The notes beneath the pieces were generated by a model, which had not been told where the DNA came from, made no database searches, and saw only the letters and a list, made by a program, of their open reading frames with translations. Both the position numbers and the translations under genes were made by a program. 64,000 nucleotides of DNA, taken from Candidatus Paracaedimonas acanthamoebae (GTDB lineage: Bacteria; Pseudomonadota; Alphaproteobacteria; Caedimonadales; Caedimonadaceae). Shown here piece after piece: positions 37,032 to 46,396 of the stretch; position 1 is the stretch's first letter, and every line of letters starts with the position of its first letter. Where the stretch lies: assembly GCA_017307065.1 (NCBI GenBank), contig JAFKGL010000013.1, positions 45,487 through 109,486 on the forward strand, given 5' to 3'.

Positions 37032-37703
37032 ATGTTTAAGAAAATAGCTGCACTACTCCTAACTTCTTCTGTTATGTTACCGGGATGTTATATGGAGAAA
37101 AACATAAGTTATACTCGTCCTGAAGAACCTTTAGTAAAGAAGAGAACTGCCTCTCAATTAATTCACTATAAATCAAAACATCGAGTTAAGCTGACGACTA
37201 AGGAGGTTCTTGATCTTAAAGACAAGGTTGAGAAAGCTCAAAAAATACAAGATATTCGAATAAATATTGTAGGGCCTCATCTGAAGTCTGCGGGGGAAAA
37301 CTCTCTAACAAAAGCACGGATTAATCATTTGGTTCGAATTCTTGATCGTTTAGGGATTCCAAATTCTTCGATTCAAATCCTGGATAAAATTAATGGGGCG
37401 ATTTCACAGGTGAAATGGGAGCCTGAGATGGTTGTTATTGAGGTGGAATGGTATGATCGGCAAGCTCTCAAGAGTCCAGGATGGGGGCAAGTGATGGATG
37501 GTTCAGTTGCGCCAGAAGGAGAAGAAAATTTTGGTTACACAACAAACCATAATTTAGCACAAATGGTTACTGATCCCCAAGATTTGATTGCTGGGAAAGA
37601 TCTAAAAAGTTCTGATGGTCAATATAATAGTATGAGTATTGAGCGCTATCAAACAGATAAAATAAAAGCAATAAAAGTTGAAAGATTTGACAAGGCACAA
37701 TAG
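37032..37703 (+). CDS. cpaD: CpaD-like pilus lipoprotein
   Basis: A 223-residue protein with a lipobox (MLPGCYM, Cys about 19). The region IRINIVGPHLKSAGENSLTKARINHLVRILDRLG and the C-terminal PGWGQVMDGS..NFGYTTNHNLAQMVTDPQDLIAG are typical of the CpaD family, found with CpaC in the outer-membrane complex of alphaproteobacteria. The last segment (GCAxxxNlaxmvadPxDL-like) lacks the usual cysteine, with Tyr-Thr-Thr-Asn in its place. 10 bp after cpaC. Confidence 0.85.
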   Translation: MFKKIAALLLTSSVMLPGCYMEKNISYTRPEEPLVKKRTASQLIHYKSKHRVKLTTKEVLDLKDKVEKAQKIQDIRINIVGPHLKSAGENSLTKARINHLVRILDRLGIPNSSIQILDKINGAISQVKWEPEMVVIEVEWYDRQALKSPGWGQVMDGSVAPEGEENFGYTTNHNLAQMVTDPQDLIAGKDLKSSDGQYNSMSIERYQTDKIKAIKVERFDKAQ

Positions 37704-37723
37704 AGAAGAAAAGAGGTTCTCAC

Positions 37724-38935
37724 GTGAGTAAAGATAATAATTTAAACACCTTACTATGTTTTTTATCTGATGATACTTCAATTGAGGTTATGCAGGCGAC
37801 ATCCTTGAATAATTTAGGGCTTTCTTTAGAGGTCAAAAAAGGGGGCATAGAAGAGTGTCTAAAATATCTCAAAGCTAATCAATCACCAGATGTTTTAGTC
37901 GTCGATATTAGTGATTCAAAACTTCCAATGACAGATATGATGAAGTTAGCGGAAGTTTGTGAACCTGGTGTAGAAGTTATTACTGTTGGGAATCGTAATG
38001 AGGTCGGTCTTTTTAGAGATTTAATACATTTGGGGATCAAAGATTATCTTGTTAAGCCTTTAACGTCAGCTCATATTTTTAAGGCTCTAGAGCATATTCT
38101 GGTAGGGGATAAAAAAGTCGCTCAACCAGGAAAATTTAATAAATCTGGTAAATTGGTGACATTCGTTGGGTCGCATGGTGGGGTTGGTGTCTCAACTTTA
38201 GTTGCGAATAGCGCATGGGTGCTTGCAGAGAAAGAAAGCAAAAGAGTTAGTATTATAGATTTAGATATTCAATTAGGAATTATTCCGCATTTTTTTAATC
38301 TAGAACCTTCCGTAGGATTGCAAGAACTTTTTGAAACACCTGAGCGTATTGATGAGACTTTAATCAATAGATCTATGACGCATGTTGGGCAAAATCTTAC
38401 GATTTTAAGTTCTCAAACATCTCTACAAGACCAGCCAGATATTGGTTTAAAAGCGATTGAATCAATAACACAAGAACTACTCTCTAATGTTCACTTCATT
38501 TTGGCTGATCTGCCGCGAAATTTCTCAACGCCATCAAATACATTTTTGTTGCAAAGATCAAATATTGTTGTTGTGACAACGGATTATTCTCTTATAGGTC
38601 TCAAAGAAACATCTAGATTTTTAGAGCTTTGTAAAGACCGTTTGGTGCCAGATCAAGAGATCATTATTATTGCAAACAAGCTAAATCAGTATAAGGCAGG
38701 AGAATTAACTCGCGAAATGTTTGAAGAAGCTCTGCAGCATAAAGTTACCCTTGAAATAGCTTTTGATCCTCTCAATCCTTTGGAAGCTTTAAGAGATGGG
38801 ATTCCCCTTGCCAATAAGATGAAAGGGTCAGTTTACAAAGGGGTTTTAGCGATCGTAAATCGATTATTAGGAAAAGAGATGAATCATAAAGAATTTAAAG
38901 GCATTTTGGGATATCTAAAAAACTTAAAATTTTAA
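37724..38935 (+). CDS. cpaE: Pilus localisation ATPase-like protein CpaE/TadZ
   Basis: A 403-residue protein starting at GTG 37724. An atypical receiver-like domain (residues 1-125; SPDVLVVDIS, DYLVKPLT) precedes a MinD/ParA domain. The deviant Walker A reads GSHGGVGVSTLVANSAW (about 148): both lysines expected in the active form (KGGxGK) are replaced by His and Val. The switch region is DLDIQLGIIPHFF. TadZ/CpaE proteins with weakened Walker A still bind nucleotide and place the pilus machine at the pole. Between cpaD and cpaF. Confidence 0.92.
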   Translation: MSKDNNLNTLLCFLSDDTSIEVMQATSLNNLGLSLEVKKGGIEECLKYLKANQSPDVLVVDISDSKLPMTDMMKLAEVCEPGVEVITVGNRNEVGLFRDLIHLGIKDYLVKPLTSAHIFKALEHILVGDKKVAQPGKFNKSGKLVTFVGSHGGVGVSTLVANSAWVLAEKESKRVSIIDLDIQLGIIPHFFNLEPSVGLQELFETPERIDETLINRSMTHVGQNLTILSSQTSLQDQPDIGLKAIESITQELLSNVHFILADLPRNFSTPSNTFLLQRSNIVVVTTDYSLIGLKETSRFLELCKDRLVPDQEIIIIANKLNQYKAGELTREMFEEALQHKVTLEIAFDPLNPLEALRDGIPLANKMKGSVYKGVLAIVNRLLGKEMNHKEFKGILGYLKNLKF

Positions 38936-38990
38936 GTTTTTTTTAAGCCTATTGCGATATCCTCGAATCAATAAATGAAGAAAAGAGGGA

Positions 38991-40424
38991 ATGATGTCAG
39001 GGTTTGGTCGTAAAGAAATATCAGAATTCGTTGATACAGCTCCCCAAAAGGTCTCTTTATTAAACTCAGGCCCTACAGATAAGATGAATGCGGTAAAACA
39101 AGGGGGCCATAGTTCTCAAGAAAATAATCACTATAAAACAAAAGTGGTTAATCAATCTCCAAATATTGTGATTTTTAAAGAAAAAGTTTTTGATCGTATT
39201 ATTAAGCACATTGATTTAGTTGCAGCGGCAAAAATGCCAAGTTCGGAACTAAGACATGAAATTGAGCATTATGTCTTAGAATATTCAGAAGAACATCAAG
39301 CCCAAGTAAGTCGGAAAGAGTTACAAGATATCATTAATGATATTATGGATGATATGGTGGGGTTAGGGCCTCTTGAAATTTTACTTAAAGACTCAACTAT
39401 AAATGACATTCTTATAAATTCTTATGATCTTGTTTTTGTGGAAAGATTTGGAAAGCTCTTTAAAACAGATATTGTTTTTCGAGATGAAAAACATGTTTTA
39501 CAGATTGCACAGAGAATTGCGAGCCAAGTAGGGCGGCGTATCGACGAATTGAGCCCGATGGTTGATGCACGTTTGCAAGATGGAAGTCGTGTTAATATCA
39601 TTATTCCTCCTGTTGCGTTAGGGGGAGCTTCTATTTCTATACGTAAATTCCAGCAACAAAACATAAAATTAAATGATTTAGTACAATATAATAGCCTTTC
39701 TCCCAAGATGGCTGAGTTCTTAAAAATGGCAGCTGAAGCACGCCTTAATATTATTATTTCTGGAGGAACAGGTGCTGGAAAGACAACTCTCTTAAACGCT
39801 TTATCTGGGCTTATAGATCCTTCAGAAAGAGTGGTTTCTATTGAAGATTCTGCCGAGTTGAAATTATCTTTACCTCATGTTGTTAGATTAGAGAGTAGGC
39901 CTTCAAATATGGAAGGGGCAGGTCTTATTACTATCAGTGATCTTTTAAGAAATGCTTTACGAATGAGGCCAGATCGCCTTGTTATTGGGGAATGTCGAGG
40001 AGCTGAAGCATTTGACATGTTACAAGCGATGAACACAGGACATAATGGCTCTATGTCAACGTTACACTCCAATAATACAAGGGAAGCTCTTCATCGAATA
40101 GAAAATATGTTGCTCATGGCAGGTCATGATTTTCCTAACCAAGTTGTGAAAGGTTATATTGCAGATGCAATTGATTTAATCGTTCATGTCTCTCGTATGA
40201 AAGATGGTGTGCGACGAGTCACTCAAATAAGTAGTGTTACGGGACTTGAGGATAATAAAATTAATATCCAAGACGTTTTTCTATTTAATAATATAACGGA
40301 AGAAAAAGGAAAGATTAAAGGGGATTTTGAGTTCCAAGATCTACCAAAAAAATTATGTGAAAAAATAGAAAATCATGGTGCTGGAAATGCTTTAAATAAC
40401 TTCTTAAAATTGATCTCATCATGA
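38991..40424 (+). CDS. cpaF: Pilus assembly ATPase CpaF/TadA
   Basis: A 477-residue secretion ATPase of the VirB11/TadA type. ATG codons at 38991 and 38994 follow AGAGGGA. Walker A is ISGGTGAGKTTLLNAL (about 259); Walker B lies in ERVVSIEDSAELKL; the His box is VIGECRGAEAFDMLQAMNTGHNGSMSTLHSN. It drives pilus extension and possibly retraction with TadB/TadC. Its stop overlaps tadB ATGA (40421-40424). Confidence 0.97.
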   Translation: MMSGFGRKEISEFVDTAPQKVSLLNSGPTDKMNAVKQGGHSSQENNHYKTKVVNQSPNIVIFKEKVFDRIIKHIDLVAAAKMPSSELRHEIEHYVLEYSEEHQAQVSRKELQDIINDIMDDMVGLGPLEILLKDSTINDILINSYDLVFVERFGKLFKTDIVFRDEKHVLQIAQRIASQVGRRIDELSPMVDARLQDGSRVNIIIPPVALGGASISIRKFQQQNIKLNDLVQYNSLSPKMAEFLKMAAEARLNIIISGGTGAGKTTLLNALSGLIDPSERVVSIEDSAELKLSLPHVVRLESRPSNMEGAGLITISDLLRNALRMRPDRLVIGECRGAEAFDMLQAMNTGHNGSMSTLHSNNTREALHRIENMLLMAGHDFPNQVVKGYIADAIDLIVHVSRMKDGVRRVTQISSVTGLEDNKINIQDVFLFNNITEEKGKIKGDFEFQDLPKKLCEKIENHGAGNALNNFLKLISS

Positions 40425-41404
40425 ATCAAGATATCTTCTTATATAGTAGTTTAATCTTATTTTTGATTATCTTGGGGCTCGTGTATGGCATTAATGAATT
40501 AGTTGAAAAGAAAACTAATCTACAATCTCGGATTAATAAAATGTTAGAAGGAAGAGATACGACCTTTTTGAATCAAGAGAATTTTAAAAAAATTCCGACC
40601 AAGCAAACACTTATAGAAAAGAAATTAAAACAGTATCTTCTTCGTAATCCTAAAAAAGTAGAGCAGTTTTATCTATGGATTCATCAAAGCGGCCTCAAAT
40701 TAGAAATACGAGTGTTAATTATTGCTTTCTTGCTAACATGGTGTATCAATTTTTCGGCAGTAAAATTTTTTACAGACTTTAATATCTTACTTGCAATTGG
40801 TGGAAGTTTGATAGGACATTTCCTTATATTTTATGTGCTTATAGAGTTTATGGTGGCAAGACAAAGAGCAAAAATTGTTGATGAGCTTGCTCATGCCGTA
40901 GATATTATTGCGCGAGGTATTAAAGCTGGAAGTACAATTGAAAAAACTTTTCCCGTTGTGATTAGAGAAACAAAAGCACCTTTAAAAGATGAATTTACGC
41001 GTATGCTGCATGAATTGGATTTTGGTATCCCCTTTGAAAAAGTTATCCATTCTGCGGCTCACAGAGTGAATGTTCCAGATTTCTTTTTTTTCGCAAGTGC
41101 CCTTATTATTCAGCGTAAATCAGGAGGTGGCCTGCATGAAGTTTTAGAAAATATTGTGACGATGTTGCATAAAACAAAAGAAATTAGAATGAAAATAAAA
41201 GTGTTCTCAGCAGAAAGTAAAGGAAGCGCTGTTGTTCTTACTTCTATACCTTTTGTTGTGTGGGCTGCTGTCATGAGAACTAACCCTAGCTACTTAGATT
41301 TTTTTCTTCACGATCCTCTAGGAAATAAGCTTTTAATATTAATATTTGGCCTTGTGGCAGCAACGATTATATCCGTCAAAAAAATTATAAAATTTGAGGT
41401 TTAA
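40421..41404 (+). CDS. tadB: Pilus platform protein TadB
   Basis: A 327-residue inner-membrane protein with a T2SF domain (DELAHAVDIIARGIKAGSTIEKTFPVV, about 155) and membrane segments at the N-terminus, near 100-140 and at the C-terminus. RKSGGGLHEVLENI is conserved in TadB. Together with TadC it forms the platform on which CpaF acts. ATGA overlap with cpaF indicates coupling. Confidence 0.93.
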   Translation: MNQDIFLYSSLILFLIILGLVYGINELVEKKTNLQSRINKMLEGRDTTFLNQENFKKIPTKQTLIEKKLKQYLLRNPKKVEQFYLWIHQSGLKLEIRVLIIAFLLTWCINFSAVKFFTDFNILLAIGGSLIGHFLIFYVLIEFMVARQRAKIVDELAHAVDIIARGIKAGSTIEKTFPVVIRETKAPLKDEFTRMLHELDFGIPFEKVIHSAAHRVNVPDFFFFASALIIQRKSGGGLHEVLENIVTMLHKTKEIRMKIKVFSAESKGSAVVLTSIPFVVWAAVMRTNPSYLDFFLHDPLGNKLLILIFGLVAATIISVKKIIKFEV

Positions 41405-41410
41405 GTTGAA

Positions 41411-42376
41411 ATGTTTATGGATCTGATAAGCAATAATCTTAGTTTTATCCTTATAATAACCATTACTCTTATTTCTTTAGTACATTTTCTCACTAAAACG
41501 GCAGCCTCAGAAGATGTAAAAGATCGGATCCAAAAAGTAAGGGGCTTTGAAGTTTTTTCAAAAAATCCACAAGGCACTAATGTATCATTAAGCAATACAA
41601 TAAATTCTCAGAAAATTTCAGAATCAAGCTTTATCTCATCGTTGAGAACAAGACTGCAGGGAACAATCGATGGTTATAAATTACGCTTAGAACAAGCAGG
41701 GTGGAGCTCTGAGAATGGTTTTCTTATCTATATCATTTCCAATACGATAGGCTTTATTGTAGGAACATCATTGTACTTCTTTTTAATTTTTTCCGTTCCC
41801 CAAATATATGAGCAAACTTGGTTAATTAAGTTAGTTATTTTTATGTTGTTTTTATTTATTTGTATTCGTTTTTTCGAATATCTACTCGATTATACGATTG
41901 CTAAACGTTATGCGAGAATGAAGAAACATTTGACTTTTGTTGTCGATCTTTTAGGGGTTTGTGTTCGAGCAGGTCTGACAATTGACGGAGCTTTGGAAAA
42001 AATAGCAGAAGAAATCGCGACGATTAACCCAGACTTGTGCAAAGAGTTGACCCAAGTTTCGATTGAATTGGACCTTATTCCTGATCGTCATATTGCTTTT
42101 CGCAATTTTGCACGTCGCGTTGATATTCCTTTGGTTCATATCCTTGTCTCAAGTATTATTCAAGCTGAAGAACAAGGTGCTTCTATTGGAAATACGCTGA
42201 CAGTTCTTTCTCAAGAATTTACAAAACATAAAATTTTAGAAATAGAAGCAAAAGCGGCTCGCCTTCCTGTTTTATTATCTCTGCCTTTAGCGCTTTTCAG
42301 TTTCCCTTGCTTACTGATTGTCTTGTTGGGACCAGCTGTTGCAAATATTAGCAGATCTGCTATGTTTCATGGATGA
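41411..42376 (+). CDS. tadC: Pilus platform protein TadC
   Basis: A 321-residue inner-membrane protein, also with a T2SF domain (VVDLLGVCVRAGLTIDGALEKIAEE; then EEQGASIGNTLTVLSQEF). It has three or four membrane segments and ends in a hydrophobic stretch followed by SRSAMFHG. The start (ATG 41411; another at 41417) is 6 bp after tadB. Its stop overlaps the ATG of the DUF721 gene. Confidence 0.92.
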   Translation: MFMDLISNNLSFILIITITLISLVHFLTKTAASEDVKDRIQKVRGFEVFSKNPQGTNVSLSNTINSQKISESSFISSLRTRLQGTIDGYKLRLEQAGWSSENGFLIYIISNTIGFIVGTSLYFFLIFSVPQIYEQTWLIKLVIFMLFLFICIRFFEYLLDYTIAKRYARMKKHLTFVVDLLGVCVRAGLTIDGALEKIAEEIATINPDLCKELTQVSIELDLIPDRHIAFRNFARRVDIPLVHILVSSIIQAEEQGASIGNTLTVLSQEFTKHKILEIEAKAARLPVLLSLPLALFSFPCLLIVLLGPAVANISRSAMFHG

Positions 42377-42855
42377 AACAAGTTAGAACTTCTTCAGCTC
42401 AATTTATTGCAAAGCTTTTACCAAAACTTGTCAAGCCTACCTTTGAAAAAAAAGGATTTGTTCAGGCTGAGATCCTCTTGGAGTGGGGTAAAATTGTTGG
42501 GCCAGAATTGAGTGAAAAATGCTCACCTGAAAAATTAGTTTTTCCTCAAGGAAAAAAGACAGAAGGGACACTTCACCTGAATGTACAAATATCTTCAGGG
42601 CTCTTAATTGAATATGGTGCCCCTTTAATTATAGATAAAATAAATAGTTATTTTGGTTATCAAGCTGTTACTCGGTTTAAAATTAAGCAAGTTTTATATA
42701 AATTAGGGTCGAAGCCATTTTTAGAAAAAAAGATATTTAAAGATGTTTCTTTAACTTCTGAAGAACTGAATTATCTTGAGGACATTTCTTTTGATGACCT
42801 AAGAGAAGCCTTAAAAAGCTATTTAATATGCTACAAAAAAGCTTCTCTAGAATAA
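42373..42855 (+). CDS. DUF721 (DciA-like) protein
   Basis: A 160-residue protein matching the alphaproteobacterial DUF721 pattern: LLPKLVKPTFEKKGFVQAEILLEWGKIVGPELSEKCSPEKL, then GTLHLNVQISSGLLIEYGAPLIIDKINSYFGYQAVTRFKI. Some DUF721 proteins (DciA) load or regulate the replicative helicase; in other alphaproteobacteria the gene lies near mutY. Here the ATG overlaps the tadC stop (ATGA, 42373-42376), so it is translated with the pilus operon. The link is probably positional rather than functional. Confidence 0.75.
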   Translation: MKQVRTSSAQFIAKLLPKLVKPTFEKKGFVQAEILLEWGKIVGPELSEKCSPEKLVFPQGKKTEGTLHLNVQISSGLLIEYGAPLIIDKINSYFGYQAVTRFKIKQVLYKLGSKPFLEKKIFKDVSLTSEELNYLEDISFDDLREALKSYLICYKKASLE

Positions 42856-42961
42856 TAATCTTTTGGCTCTATAAATAATATATTAAAGCTATTGGGATGT
42901 ATAGGTAAGGTATGCTATGAGAACATAGGTCATATTATTTTATTATCGTAGAAGTACTTAA

Positions 42962-45196
42962 ATGTTTCCAAGTAAAGAATTACAAGCCTCTTCCCAAGAA
43001 TTCGAAAGAGAAAATATGAATGAGCAGCATCTCAATAACCTTAATGAGGCGCAACGTATTGCTGTTGAAACCATAAATGGTCCGGTACTTGTTTTAGCGG
43101 GAGCAGGCACAGGAAAAACACGCGTTTTAACAAGCAGAATAGCTCATATTTTATTGCATCGTCATGCGTGGCCTTCTCAAATCCTTGCTGTAACTTTTAC
43201 GAATAAAGCGTCTCAAGAAATGAAGGAGAGACTTAACCGCCTTATAGGGCACTCAGCTGAAGGTTTATGGTTAGGAACATTTCATTCTTTATGCGTTCGT
43301 ATCCTGCGGCATCATTCAGAGCTTATTGGTCTTAAATCTAATTTCACGATTTTGGATACAGATGACCAACTTCGTTTGATAAAGCAACTCTTGAAGGCGG
43401 AAGAATTAGATGACAAGCGTTATCCTCCTCGCCAGGTATTGGGGGCTATAGGCCGCTGGAAAGATAGAGGTTTATTACCTGAAAAAGTAACAGCGACTCA
43501 AATGGGTAAAACTGGTTACGTAGGAGATGAAAATACCCTCAAAATTTATAAAGATTATCAACAACGTCTTCAAATTTTGAATACTGTTGATTTTGGAGAT
43601 TTATTACTTTTAACAGTCACCTTATTTACAACACACCAGAATATTCTCAAAACTTATCAAGAACAATTTAAATATATCCTTGTGGATGAGTATCAAGATA
43701 CCAATATTGTTCAATATTTATGGCTTCGGCTTTTAGCGATGGGGAATCAGAATAATCTCTGTTGTGTGGGAGATGATGATCAATCAATCTACGGTTGGCG
43801 TGGTGCAGAAATAGGAAATATCTTAAAATTTGAACAAGATTTCCCGGGGGCTAAAATTATACGTTTGGAAGAAAATTATCGTTCGACCCCTCAAATTTTA
43901 GGTGCGGCTTCTACGCTTATCTCACATAACAATAGTCGTTTGGGAAAAACACTTCGTACGCAACGGGATGGAGGGGAGCTTGTTCAGGTAAGAGGAGTTT
44001 GGGATGGTGAAGAAGAGGCTCGTTTTGTGGGAGAAGAAATAGAAAATTTCCATCGAAAAAATGAGAATTTATCTTCTATTGCTATTCTTGTTCGTGCGAG
44101 CTTTCAAATGCGAGAATTTGAAGACCGTTTTATTACCTTAGGAGTTCCGTATCGAGTTATTGGAGGACCTCGTTTCTATGAACGTCAGGAAATCCGAGAT
44201 GCCCTTGCTTATTTACGTGTGGTGATACAGCCCAATGATAGTCTTGCGTTTGAACGCATTATTAATACACCTCGACGAGGTATAGGGAATTCAACTCTCC
44301 AAACTTTACATGCTTATGCACGAATAAATCTTATTTCCTTAGTGGAGGCGACACGCATACTGTTGGAAACAGATGAGTTAAGAGGACAAGCTAAAGCCGC
44401 CCTTAATTCTCTTTTATTAGATTTTGATCGTTGGCGTAACATGTTAGAGAAAGTTCCTCCAAAAGAGTTAACAGGCATTATCCTCGATGAATCTGGTTAT
44501 ACGGCTATGTGGCTTGAGGATAAATCTCCAGATGCGCCAGGGCGACTTGAAAACCTAAAAGAATTTGCAGCTGCTGTGGGTCAATTTGAAGGTGTGGCAT
44601 CTTTCTTAGAACATGTCAGTTTGGTTATGGAAAATAGTGCAGCCTCGCAAGGAGATATGGTGAGTCTTATGACGCTACATGCGGCTAAAGGGCTCGAATT
44701 TGATACTGTTTTTCTTGCAGGATGGGAAGAAGGAGTTTTTCCGAATCCACGGGCTTTAACGGAAGCTGGCGAAGGTGGGCTGGAAGAAGAAAGGCGCTTA
44801 GCTTATGTCGGGCTCACTCGGGCCAAAAAACGTGCTATTATTACTTTTGCAGTCAATCGACGTCTTCCTGGGGAATGGCAGAGTTCTATGCCTTCTCGTT
44901 TTATTGATGAATTGGCCCGTGAGCATATAGAAGTTATCAATCAACCAGGAATCTTTGGTCGAGGAAGGAGAGGGTGGGATGATGCGGTTACTTTACAAGA
45001 GTCTTCTCGCTCAGGTATTTCTTACTCTCAAATAGCGCCAAAAGTAACCACGTCGCCATTTTCTTTGGGTGATCGCGTTTTTCATATTAAATTTGGTTAT
45101 GGGCGTGTCACAGAAATCAGTGGTGATAAATTAGATGTTCATTTTGAACATACTGGGCTTAAGAAAGTCATGTCTTCTTTTGTTGTTCGTAAATAA
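42962..45196 (+). CDS. uvrD: UvrD/PcrA-type superfamily I DNA helicase
   Basis: A 744-residue helicase (726 if the ATG at 43016 is used). Motifs in order: LNEAQRIAVE (Q motif), Walker A VLAGAGTGKTRVL, TFTNKASQEMKER (Ia), Walker B YILVDEYQDTN, GDDDQSIYGWRGA (III), EENYRSTPQIL (IV), TLHAAKGLEFDTVF (V) and YVGLTRAKKR (VI). The C-terminal PcrA/UvrD tail (GDRVFHIKFGYGRV) matches RNA-polymerase-binding Tudor-like domains. It unwinds DNA in excision and mismatch repair; uvrC lies 5.5 kb downstream. I cannot tell UvrD from PcrA or Rep by sequence alone, though the tail favours PcrA/UvrD. Confidence 0.94.
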   Translation: MFPSKELQASSQEFERENMNEQHLNNLNEAQRIAVETINGPVLVLAGAGTGKTRVLTSRIAHILLHRHAWPSQILAVTFTNKASQEMKERLNRLIGHSAEGLWLGTFHSLCVRILRHHSELIGLKSNFTILDTDDQLRLIKQLLKAEELDDKRYPPRQVLGAIGRWKDRGLLPEKVTATQMGKTGYVGDENTLKIYKDYQQRLQILNTVDFGDLLLLTVTLFTTHQNILKTYQEQFKYILVDEYQDTNIVQYLWLRLLAMGNQNNLCCVGDDDQSIYGWRGAEIGNILKFEQDFPGAKIIRLEENYRSTPQILGAASTLISHNNSRLGKTLRTQRDGGELVQVRGVWDGEEEARFVGEEIENFHRKNENLSSIAILVRASFQMREFEDRFITLGVPYRVIGGPRFYERQEIRDALAYLRVVIQPNDSLAFERIINTPRRGIGNSTLQTLHAYARINLISLVEATRILLETDELRGQAKAALNSLLLDFDRWRNMLEKVPPKELTGIILDESGYTAMWLEDKSPDAPGRLENLKEFAAAVGQFEGVASFLEHVSLVMENSAASQGDMVSLMTLHAAKGLEFDTVFLAGWEEGVFPNPRALTEAGEGGLEEERRLAYVGLTRAKKRAIITFAVNRRLPGEWQSSMPSRFIDELAREHIEVINQPGIFGRGRRGWDDAVTLQESSRSGISYSQIAPKVTTSPFSLGDRVFHIKFGYGRVTEISGDKLDVHFEHTGLKKVMSSFVVRK

Positions 45197-45215
45197 ATTT
45201 AATAAGAAATGAAAA

Positions 45216-46088
45216 ATGCTTTATAAACTCGAATTCCACTGCAAAAAAACACATATCATCTTATTTGAAGAGATTTTAGGAGAAGACCACCTTGGAGTGT
45301 CTACTTTTGAACAAAAAGAAAATCCCGACCAGTGGCACATAGAAGTTCTCTTTGATTTTAGCCCCAATTTACAAGTCCTAAACTATCTTTTCAAAGAAAC
45401 GTCTGAAAAAGAAGGGATAGAGACACCTCATTTAAGTTTGTCATTAGTTCCTGAGATTGATTGGCTTTCAGAAAATCGTAAAGCTTTTCCTCCGCTTACC
45501 ATTGGAAATTTTTATGTGTATGGATCCCATCATGAAGAGCCCATTCCACAAGGCAAAATTTCTTTTAAAATTGATGCAGCCACGGCTTTTGGAACTGGAC
45601 AACATGCAACAACCCAAGGATGTCTTCTCGCTTTAGAGAAACTTAAAGAAGAAAAATATGCTCCTCTTAATCCTTTGGATTTAGGTTGTGGGACGGGTAT
45701 ACTTGGAATGGCAATCGCGCGTTTATTTAATATAAATGTGACAATGTCTGACAACGACATAGAGGCAGTTGAGAAGGCAACATCTAATGTCTTTGAAAAT
45801 GATCTTAAGTCGCAAGTAACTTGCTATCTTTCAGAGGGGTTTCAATCTGAAATCCTTAAAAATAAAGCTCTTTATGACCTTATAACTGCCAATATTCTTG
45901 CGGATCCTTTGATTCTGTTGGCTTCGGATATGGACCGTTATGTCAGTGAAAAAGGGATTATTATTTTGTCAGGACTTCTTGCAACACAAGCAGAGGCTGT
46001 AGGAAATGCTTACAAAGCATTTTCATTTAAAGAAATAGACCGATACCCCATTGATGAATGGATGACGTTAGTTTTGAAGAAAATATAA
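45216..46088 (+). CDS. prmA: Ribosomal protein L11 methyltransferase
   Basis: A 290-residue protein. The N-terminal substrate-recognition domain is followed by the SAM domain, with AATAFGTGQHATTQGCL, the SAM loop LDLGCGTGILGMA, DNDIEAVEKATSN and NILADPLILL, all PrmA signatures. It trimethylates uL11. 19 bp after the helicase gene, likely cotranscribed. Confidence 0.94.
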   Translation: MLYKLEFHCKKTHIILFEEILGEDHLGVSTFEQKENPDQWHIEVLFDFSPNLQVLNYLFKETSEKEGIETPHLSLSLVPEIDWLSENRKAFPPLTIGNFYVYGSHHEEPIPQGKISFKIDAATAFGTGQHATTQGCLLALEKLKEEKYAPLNPLDLGCGTGILGMAIARLFNINVTMSDNDIEAVEKATSNVFENDLKSQVTCYLSEGFQSEILKNKALYDLITANILADPLILLASDMDRYVSEKGIIILSGLLATQAEAVGNAYKAFSFKEIDRYPIDEWMTLVLKKI

Positions 46089-46310
46089 GAATTATAAGAT
46101 CAAGTTACAATTTAATTTAAAAGAATATTTCTAAAGAAATATCCAATATCAATTGATTTTGGATATAGAAAAACAAAGATACTATTTGAAATAGTTTCTC
46201 TTTAAAAAGCATGCATTTGTGGTAATAAGGAATATAAATGCATGTATGTTTTTAAAATTTTCTAAGTTTATTCTTGCTTTTATGAATTAAGAAATTTACA
46301 TCTACTTGCT

Positions 46311-46394
46311 AACACCAGGGGTGCAAGCTTTAGAAAAGCTCGCTGAGAAAAACCCTTACAACCTGTTCAGGATAATGCCTGCGAAGGGAGAGTG
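46311..46394 (+). promoter_or_regulatory. TPP riboswitch (THI element)
   Basis: The conserved core is present in order: CAGGGGTGC, GCTGAGAAAAACCCTT, ACAACCTG, CAGGATAATGCCTGCG and GAAGGGAG. The Shine-Dalgarno AAGGGAGAG (46384-46392) of the downstream ATG 46397 lies inside the 3' conserved strand, so TPP binding should hide it and block translation. The region 46089-46310 upstream is AT-rich with no gene. Confidence 0.93.
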
Positions 46395-46396
46395 AA

